A DNA stretch of 38,059 nt from Nitrospirota bacterium (GTDB lineage Bacteria > Nitrospirota > Nitrospiria > Nitrospirales > Nitrospiraceae), in the NCBI GenBank assembly GCA_005887945.1, contig VBOL01000018.1, positions 1 to 38,059 of the forward strand. The letters run 5' to 3'. The notes under the pieces are model-generated. The model saw only the letters and a program-made list of their open reading frames with translations. It did no database searches and was not told the origin of the DNA. The position numbers and the translations under genes were made by a program. The stretch's first letter is position 1. Each line of letters starts with the position of its first letter. Below are positions 1 to 5,603 of this stretch, one piece after another.

Positions 1-2372
1 ACATCCATCGCGTGGTGGAGGCCCTCAACATTCCCGCCGTCCGGCAAGCCGGCTACGAGGCGGACGATTTGATCGGCGCGTTCGCCCACCAGGCGGAACA
101 GGCCGGCTTCGACGTCGTCATCGTCACCGGCGATAAGGACATGTTCCAGCTCCTGACGCCCCACGTGCGCATCTACGATCCGGTGAAAGACAAGTGGTTC
201 GGCGAAGCGGAATGCCGCGAACGTTTCAGCGTGGAGCCGGCGCGCGTCGTGGAGATCATGGGGCTCATGGGCGATGCGACGGACAATATTCCCGGCGTGA
301 AGGGCATCGGTGAGAAGACGGCAATGAAGCTGATCGCCCAGTTCGGCACGATTGAAGAACTCTTGCGTCGCGTAGAGGAGGTCACGCCGCCTCGGATCAA
401 AGCCCTGTTGATCGAGCAGGCCGAGAACGCCCGCCTCAGCCGGCGGCTGGCGACCATCCAACTGGATAGTCCCGTGGTCTTCGATGCCGCGACCTATCAC
501 ATGAAGCCTCCCCATCAGGACCAGCTCATCGAGTTGTTGCGCGAGCTGGAGTTCACCACACTCCTCAAATCATTTCAGCCGGCGTTCAAACAAGCTGAGG
601 CGAATGCAGTTGAGACGGAGCTCGTTCAGGATGAACCGTCCGCACAGCAATTCGTGGAGGGATTGCCGAAGGGCGGCGCCCTCGGCCTGCAGTGTCTGCT
701 CTCCCCTGGGCCAGGTGTGCAGGCGGATGTGCAGGGGATGGCGCTGTCTACGGGAGACAAGGCCGCGTTCATACCACTCGACGTCCGAACCTACATGCGG
801 CCTATCACGGCGTTGCTGCACGAACCCACGAGAACCAAGGTTGTCCATGACCTGAAGGCGACCTTGTTGGTTTTTCACCGCATCGGACTGACCCTCGCGG
901 GCCCCTACCTGGATACCATGGTGGCGGACTATCTGCTCAATCCCAATCGCCGCGATCACCAGCTTGAGACCATCGCGCTGGAAGTGCTGGACCATCGGCT
1001 TGGGACCGGGCAGAAGGCCAACGCCGCACCGCATTCCATTTTCGATGAGGACCGCGGATCACGAGAAGAGGCAGCGGAGGCCGCGTCGGTGCTGGCTAAA
1101 CTCGCCCCGTCCATGACGGAAAGATTGTCGGAACAGGGAAGCCTCACGCTCTTCACCGAAGTTGAAATGCCGTTGGTGCCGGTGTTGGCCGAGATCGAAC
1201 GGAACGGATTCTTATTGGATGTCGAGGGCCTACGCGCGCTCAGTAAAGAATTGGAACGGGAACTCGACCGGATGATCAAGGCGATTGAGGGATTGGCCGG
1301 CGGCGAATTCAACATCAATTCGCCGAAGCAGCTCGCCACGGTGCTCTTCGAGAAGTTGGGACTCAAACCGATCAGGAAAACCAAGACCGGGTACTCGACC
1401 GATGAAGACACGCTGACGCAGCTCGCCACACAACACGAATTGCCCGCGCAGATTGTGAACTATCGGAGCCTCAGTAAACTCAAGTCCACCTATGTGGACG
1501 CACTACCAGAATTGGTGAATCCGGAGACCAAGCGGCTCCATACGTCGCTCAATCAGACCGTCGCGGCGACCGGACGGCTCTCCTCTACCGATCCGAATTT
1601 GCAAAATATTCCGGTGAAGGGCGAGTACGGATTACGAATCAGAGAAGCGTTTATCGCGCCGACAGGCCACATCTTGCTCTGCGCCGACTACAGCCAGATC
1701 GAACCGCGTATCCTCGCGCACTTGTCGCAAGATCCGCGCTTGCTCGCTGTGTTTGCGAAGGGCGAAGATATCCACATGGCGACGGCCATGGAGATTTTCA
1801 GTCTGCCCTCCGGTCAGATCACGCGAGACATGCGACGCGTGGCCAAAACGGTCGTCTTCGGAATTGTGTATGGGATCAGTCCGTTCGGTCTGGCCTCGAA
1901 TATCGGCGTGTCGCAGGCGGACGCGAAGAAGTACATCGAGACGTTCTTTGAAAGGTTTGCAGCAGTGCGCGCGTTGATGGACCGGAATATCGAGGAAGGA
2001 AAAACGAAGGGCTACACGACGACGATTCTCGGTCGGCGGCGTCCGATTCCCGAGCTGCAGAGCGGCGATCCCGTGCAGCGTGGCTTCGGCGAACGCATGG
2101 CCGTGAACAGCCCGATTCAGGGCTCAGCCGCAGACTTGATCAAAGTGGCGATGATCAACGTAAACAACGCCCTGCATCACGATATGCCACACACGAAAAT
2201 GATCCTGCAAGTCCACGACGAATTGATCTTCGAAGTGCCGGAGAAGGACTTGGAAGAGGCGAAGCAACTCGTGAAGACAGAGATGGAAGCGACGGGAAAG
2301 AAACTGGGATTGTCGGTGCCCTTAAAAGTCGATCTAGGGACAGGCCACAACTGGCGGGTTGCGCATCCGTAA
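1..2372 (+). CDS. polA: DNA polymerase I, 5' end cut by window edge
   Basis: Pol I fills gaps and removes RNA primers during replication and repair. The frame is open to the window edge (IHR precedes the GTG at 12), so about the first 100 residues lie outside. The visible part starts inside the 5' nuclease domain (YEADDLIGA, VTGDKDMFQLL, DNIPGVKGIG). A 3'-5' exonuclease-like domain follows at about residues 205-375 of the ORF, and the polymerase domain runs to the end. Polymerase motifs are motif A DYSQIEPR (Asp at about 559), motif B RRVAKTVVFGIVYG with the Lys and Phe of the O helix, and motif C QVHDE. The proofreading domain looks dead: the DxE motif is replaced by LGLQC, NLKxD by DLKAT, and the YxxxD region by EEAAEAAS. 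Taq-type enzymes are similar. Motif A has Pro where most family members have Leu (IELR). Identity is certain. Confidence 0.97.
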   Translation, partial: IHRVVEALNIPAVRQAGYEADDLIGAFAHQAEQAGFDVVIVTGDKDMFQLLTPHVRIYDPVKDKWFGEAECRERFSVEPARVVEIMGLMGDATDNIPGVKGIGEKTAMKLIAQFGTIEELLRRVEEVTPPRIKALLIEQAENARLSRRLATIQLDSPVVFDAATYHMKPPHQDQLIELLRELEFTTLLKSFQPAFKQAEANAVETELVQDEPSAQQFVEGLPKGGALGLQCLLSPGPGVQADVQGMALSTGDKAAFIPLDVRTYMRPITALLHEPTRTKVVHDLKATLLVFHRIGLTLAGPYLDTMVADYLLNPNRRDHQLETIALEVLDHRLGTGQKANAAPHSIFDEDRGSREEAAEAASVLAKLAPSMTERLSEQGSLTLFTEVEMPLVPVLAEIERNGFLLDVEGLRALSKELERELDRMIKAIEGLAGGEFNINSPKQLATVLFEKLGLKPIRKTKTGYSTDEDTLTQLATQHELPAQIVNYRSLSKLKSTYVDALPELVNPETKRLHTSLNQTVAATGRLSSTDPNLQNIPVKGEYGLRIREAFIAPTGHILLCADYSQIEPRILAHLSQDPRLLAVFAKGEDIHMATAMEIFSLPSGQITRDMRRVAKTVVFGIVYGISPFGLASNIGVSQADAKKYIETFFERFAAVRALMDRNIEEGKTKGYTTTILGRRRPIPELQSGDPVQRGFGERMAVNSPIQGSAADLIKVAMINVNNALHHDMPHTKMILQVHDELIFEVPEKDLEEAKQLVKTEMEATGKKLGLSVPLKVDLGTGHNWRVAHP

Positions 2373-2394
2373 TAGAGAGCAAAGGAGGTGAGAG

Positions 2395-2652
2395 GTGCAG
2401 AACGTACGTCTTTCGATAGCGTGGTTGATAGCGGGCGTCAGTCTTTGTGCGTTGGGGTTCCTGCTTCTCATGGGGCAGCCGTTCACGGCGAAGGCTCAAG
2501 AGTCGAAACGGATTCAGTACAAAATCGTCGAGGTCCTTCCTGACGCCCAGAATATGCAAACCATGCTGAGCGAGTTTGGAGCGAGCGGGTGGGAGTTGGT
2601 GGCGGTCTCGATGGGGAATATGACGGAGCCGAGGCTGATCTTTAAGAAGTGA
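2395..2652 (+). CDS. Small membrane or exported DUF4177-like protein
   Basis: This 85-residue protein starts at GTG 2395 behind a strong ribosome binding site (AAAGGAGGTGAGAG). Residues about 7-27 are hydrophobic (signal peptide or single anchor, ending near AKAQES). The rest, YKIVEVLPDAQ...LSEFGASGWELVAV, has the pattern of the DUF4177 family: a short beta-strand, a helix and a GWELV strand. Function of the family is unknown. It follows polA by 22 bases and could be cotranscribed with it, but nothing suggests a shared role. Confidence 0.75.
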   Translation: MQNVRLSIAWLIAGVSLCALGFLLLMGQPFTAKAQESKRIQYKIVEVLPDAQNMQTMLSEFGASGWELVAVSMGNMTEPRLIFKK

Positions 2653-2673
2653 GAGAGAGGGATGGAGGCTGAT

Positions 2674-2739
2674 GATCTTCTGTGCTCGCGCAACGCGCGG
2701 CCTGGGAAGGCCCTCGTTGGACGCGCGCAGTGGAAGATC
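2674..2739. repeat. Imperfect palindrome, intergenic hairpin repeat
   Basis: GATCTTC at the left end is matched by GAAGATC at the right end. The arms continue with CTCGCGCAACG pairing imperfectly with CGTTGGACGCGCG, and the centre reads GGCCtgggaaGGCC. The hairpin is about 66 nt and lies shortly after the DUF4177-like gene, so it may act as a terminator or be a REP-type element. A related partial unit (GACGCGCGCAGTTGGGATCATCCC) follows at about 2815-2838. I see no supported gene in the remainder of the 308-base gap 2653-2960. Confidence 0.5.
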
Positions 2740-2960
2740 ACTCAGCCCCCATCCCTGAAGAGATAGCGAGCGAGCTTGGAAGGATCATTCCTACGATAAA
2801 AGCATTGAGCGTTCGACGCGCGCAGTTGGGATCATCCCAGCCACCCCCAAGTGAAAAGGTAGGGGAGAAGCGCATCAAATTCTAGGTGTCACTGTAAGGA
2901 GTTCTGGGAGTGAGAAGGAATTGGCGAGGAGCACATCCGCATACACAGTGAGAGCATCAC

Positions 2961-3428
2961 ATGCAACACAGTGGTCTTTTCAATCTGCAGACACCTCGCG
3001 ATCTTCTGGCAAAGGCCGAGCGTGATTTTAAGCGGCTCCGGGAGAATCCTGCTAATGCAGATGCAGCGTTCGACTTCTTCGTTACAGTTCGCCACTTGCC
3101 AGATTGGCTATATCCCAGTCCTAGTGACAAACAGCAGTGTAAAGCACTCTTCAAAAATCATGTCGAGTTGCGCATTGCACGTCACATTGCAGACGGTGCA
3201 AAGCACTTTAAGGTCACGCAACCACAGCATACGCAAGTGGTAGGTACCTCGGCATTGTTATCGGTGCCTCAGTCTGGCGGGATGCCTCAACCAGGTCCAG
3301 CTCAGGTTAAAGACCTTATCATTGAACTGGACACGCGAGATCCCGATACCGCCAAGCTCGGCCAAAAAGTGTATGTCATGGAGCTTGCGGAGCGCATTCT
3401 CGCTGTTGCCAGAAAGATTGTCTCGTAG
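2961..3428 (+). CDS. Uncharacterised 155-aa protein
   Basis: I do not recognise a named domain. The protein is soluble, with no signal peptide or membrane segment. Its N-terminal half is helical with segments FDFFVTVRHLPDWLYP and ELRIARHIADGAKHFKV, a pattern I associate with uncharacterised accessory-genome proteins. Residues about 115-150 form a second small region (DLIIELDTRDPDTAKLGQ...VMELAERILAVARKIV). The start ATG 2961 has a moderate GTGAGAG upstream. Its bases look lower in GC than polA or the cassette downstream, which suggests acquisition. A same-length overlapping ORF in another frame was rejected because this one has coherent amphipathic helices. Confidence 0.6.
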   Translation: MQHSGLFNLQTPRDLLAKAERDFKRLRENPANADAAFDFFVTVRHLPDWLYPSPSDKQQCKALFKNHVELRIARHIADGAKHFKVTQPQHTQVVGTSALLSVPQSGGMPQPGPAQVKDLIIELDTRDPDTAKLGQKVYVMELAERILAVARKIVS

Positions 3429-3533
3429 CAAGACTTCTGGAGAGATCACGCTTTCAAGGAAGGAATAAGAACGAATTGCATTACCAAGCTGCGAGATTGA
3501 CAGCATCGTGCTCCATGATAAAGGAGGCCTAAC

Positions 3534-3833
3534 ATGGCGAGAGAAGCAACATTGTTTGAGAGTGCAGACGGGAGCGTCTTGAAAGGCTATCGGCTTCTCC
3601 AGCGAGGCGGAGCGAACATTCCGCCGATGTGGATACAACGGGCTTCTCAGTCGAGATGTCGGCTTCACAAGGATGTTGCGCAGGCGCTTCGCCGAAAGAG
3701 CAAATCAGGGCAGAGCACCCTCAAGGAATGGGAAAAGCGTTACAATAAGGAATGTTTCTATTACGGGTTGCGCGTGCTCCTCGAATTGGCGAGAAAGGGT
3801 AAGACAAGATTGACGAAGGCCCCTCGCGCCTAG
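3534..3833 (+). CDS. Uncharacterised basic 99-aa protein
   Basis: The start ATG 3534 follows a near-perfect ribosome binding site (ATAAAGGAGG, 6 bases before ATG), which supports translation. The protein is basic and Arg/Lys-rich (HKDVAQALRRKSKSG, EWEKRYNKECFYYGLRVLLELARKGKTRLTK) and could bind nucleic acid, but no known motif is visible. Like its upstream neighbour it looks lower in GC than the surroundings. The two may have arrived together. Function unknown. Confidence 0.6.
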   Translation: MAREATLFESADGSVLKGYRLLQRGGANIPPMWIQRASQSRCRLHKDVAQALRRKSKSGQSTLKEWEKRYNKECFYYGLRVLLELARKGKTRLTKAPRA

Positions 3834-4008
3834 GTCTTGTAGAGTGCTTGGACGATTGCGTTGTATTAAAGAGCATCGCGCTCAGGCTGGCGTCGACGGC
3901 ATAGTCGATCTCGTTTCTACATCGCTGTTCGAGTTAACGCCACACATTCAGTGAATCCCCCCTCGTAATTCGCCGCTCCCATCTATAGACATTTTGCACC
4001 CGACCCCC

Positions 4009-4046
4009 TTGACAGCCCTTACCATGGTATGTAACATTTTGTGACA
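4009..4046 (+). promoter_or_regulatory. Promoter and palindromic operator of the PolB cassette, probably leaderless
   Basis: TTGACA at 4009-4014 is followed by 17 bases and TAACAT at 4032-4037, a good sigma70-type promoter. The predicted transcription start (about 4044-4046) coincides with the ATG at 4046, and no Shine-Dalgarno is present, so the mRNA is probably leaderless. Two symmetric sequences cover the spacer and -10 region: the perfect palindrome TACCATGGTA (4020-4029), and TGTAACATTTTGTGACA (4030-4046), in which TGTNACA occurs twice. They are natural candidates for the operator of the HTH-S24 repressor encoded immediately downstream (autoregulation, inferred). Confidence 0.65.
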
Positions 4047-4591
4047 TGACGGCCAAACAGTTCAGGCAGGCGCGGGTTCGGTTGGGGTACACGCAGGCGA
4101 AGTTGGCGGAGGTGCTGCAACTGAGCCGGATGACGATCAGCCGCTATGAGGCCGGCAGGTGGGAGGTTCCTTTGTCGGTCGAGATGGCGCTGGACCAGTT
4201 GGGGTCGTCACAGATTCCTATGTTGGGGATGGTGGCGGCCGGGGCGCCGATCGAACCGATTACGCAAGCTGAATTGGTGGCGGTGCTGCCGCCGTTGTTG
4301 CGCAGGGGAGAGACCTTCGCGCTACGGGTGAAAGGCGAGTCGATGAAGGACGACGGCATTTTCCCCGGCGATTTGGTGGTGGTGCGGAAGCAGGGTACCG
4401 CGCGGAATGGGCAGACGGTGGTGGCCTTAGTCAACAATGAAGCTACGATCAAGAAGTACTACCGCAAGGACGGTCGGATTGAACTGCATCCGGCGAATGC
4501 AGCGATGAAGCCGATCATCGTGTCGTCACAGGACGAGTTTTGTATTCAGGGAATTGTCGCGGGGGTGATTCGCCACTTCAACGAATCGTGA
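4046..4591 (+). CDS. HTH-S24 self-cleaving repressor (LexA/CI-like)
   Basis: This 181-residue protein has an XRE-type helix-turn-helix at about residues 5-40 (YTQAKLAEVLQLSRMTISRYE) joined to a LexA/CI S24 peptidase domain. Cleavage would occur at Ala65-Gly66 in GMVAAGAPIE. The catalytic serine is Ser99 (KGESMKDDGI) and the lysine Lys136 (NEATIKKYY), so all three elements of RecA-stimulated autoproteolysis are present. The winged helix of canonical LexA is absent, so this is not the housekeeping LexA but a CI-like repressor. It is the first gene of a four-gene cassette ending in a B-family polymerase, with only 8 bases to the next gene. By analogy with LexA it should repress its own promoter and release it on DNA damage; the regulation is inferred, the domain assignment is firm. 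Confidence 0.93.
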   Translation: MTAKQFRQARVRLGYTQAKLAEVLQLSRMTISRYEAGRWEVPLSVEMALDQLGSSQIPMLGMVAAGAPIEPITQAELVAVLPPLLRRGETFALRVKGESMKDDGIFPGDLVVVRKQGTARNGQTVVALVNNEATIKKYYRKDGRIELHPANAAMKPIIVSSQDEFCIQGIVAGVIRHFNES

Positions 4592-4599
4592 GGTGTTCT

Positions 4600-5310
4600 A
4601 TGGCTCTGGTGCAGCAACAGGCGATTGAGTTTTTGTTTCGCACAGAAGATGGCGGCGCGGTCATCGATGCGCCTCGCCATCTGCTGGCGGCGTTACGGCA
4701 GAGTGCGGTGTCGACCGATCAGCCGAAGGGGTTGGTGCTATTGTCCGGACCGCCGTCGGTCTATCGACTGGGCCTCTGTGCCGCGGTCGATCGCGCGTTG
4801 GCCGGCGAACCGGTGCTGTATCTGGCCGGCGCCAATGTCTTCGACCCATTCTTGGTGGGGCGGCTGGCTCGGGCAAGTCGGGTGGCGTCAGCTCAGGTGC
4901 TGCAACAGATTCACGTCTCACGGGCCTTCACCTGTCATCAGATGGTCCGGTTGGTCACGGATTGTCTCCTGTCGGCGTTGCGCACCTATGATGCGCGATT
5001 CGTCATTCTCGCCGGTCCGCTCGACACGTTGTACGATCAGTCGGTGCCGGAGCCTGAAGCGATGCGCCTCTTTCGTACCATGACAGAGGCCCTGCAGGAC
5101 ATGGCCTACCAGGGTGTGCAGGTGCTGTGCGTGAGCCCGCTCGCGCCGCCTGAATCCGGCGGACGCAGCCGATTTATGGCGGCACTCCGTGCGCAGGCGC
5201 GCCGGGCGATCGATGTGTGCGAGGCCGAGGACGGACTGTGGCTCCATGAAGAGGGAGGGCCTGAGCCCAAACGCTGGATGATTCCGCGTCCGCTCTGGAA
5301 TCGGTTGTAA
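4600..5310 (+). CDS. RecA-fold protein with degenerate Walker motifs, PolB-cassette accessory (ImuA-like role proposed)
   Basis: I chose ATG 4600 (GAGGTG five bases upstream, just after the repressor stop) over the longer ORF start at 4540, giving 236 residues. The fold pattern is RecA/Rad51/KaiC-like: strand GLVLLSG (44-50), helix, strand PVLYLAGAN (71-79), a conserved-looking VSRAFTCHQMVRLV (106-119), strand DARFVILAGPLDTLYD (131-146), strand VQVLCVSPL. The P-loop position reads GPPSVYRL instead of GxxxxGKT, and the Walker B Asp is missing (FVILAG), so ATP hydrolysis is unlikely. This recalls ImuA, a RecA-like accessory of the DnaE2 mutasome. It ends 2 bases before the next gene. A role in recruiting the polymerase to RecA filaments or the clamp is a proposal. 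Confidence 0.75.
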   Translation: MALVQQQAIEFLFRTEDGGAVIDAPRHLLAALRQSAVSTDQPKGLVLLSGPPSVYRLGLCAAVDRALAGEPVLYLAGANVFDPFLVGRLARASRVASAQVLQQIHVSRAFTCHQMVRLVTDCLLSALRTYDARFVILAGPLDTLYDQSVPEPEAMRLFRTMTEALQDMAYQGVQVLCVSPLAPPESGGRSRFMAALRAQARRAIDVCEAEDGLWLHEEGGPEPKRWMIPRPLWNRL

Positions 5311-5312
5311 GC

Positions 5313-5603
5313 ATGGGGCGCACGCTTGCCACGTTCACGCAATTGGTCCAGCAGGAAATCGATTCGTGGAGCCGCTACCGGCGTGCATTGCGGCGTGAGG
5401 ATCAGCAGGCGCTCGATGTGTTGTTCGCCGCCGCCCGCCACCATGCGTCCGCCGGCGCCTATCTTGCGCGTGAGACACCGTTCGAAGTGATGCTGCTGTC
5501 CATGTTAATCGAACAACAGAAACACGTCGTCACGTTGCAACAGAAAGTGATGACTCTTGAAACCCGCATGCACCACGACTCGACTCAAGGGATGGCTTCT
5601 TGA
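5313..5603 (+). CDS. Small helical PolB-cassette protein, 96 aa
   Basis: The start ATG 5313 lies 2 bases after the RecA-like stop, and the 3' end overlaps polB by 47 bases, so expression is probably coupled. The sequence is all helical: TFTQLVQQEIDSWSRYRRAL, REDQQALDVLFAAARHHASA, then PFEVMLLSMLIEQQKHVVTL and a coiled-coil-like tail (QQKVMTLETRM). I recall similar MGRT...FRRALRREDR...PFEAMLLSMLLE proteins in archaea and other bacteria as uncharacterised. If they sit beside PolB genes there too, it is a dedicated polymerase partner. No enzymatic motif is visible. Real gene by position and composition; function unknown. Confidence 0.75.
   Translation: MGRTLATFTQLVQQEIDSWSRYRRALRREDQQALDVLFAAARHHASAGAYLARETPFEVMLLSMLIEQQKHVVTLQQKVMTLETRMHHDSTQGMAS

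Noticed and set aside
2682-2885. 67-aa plus-strand ORF
   Set aside because: It reads straight through the palindromic repeat, has no ribosome binding site, and its composition does not look like a protein.
4540-4599. Upstream extension of the RecA-like ORF
   Set aside because: It overlaps the repressor gene; ATG 4600 has its own GAGGTG and fits operon spacing.
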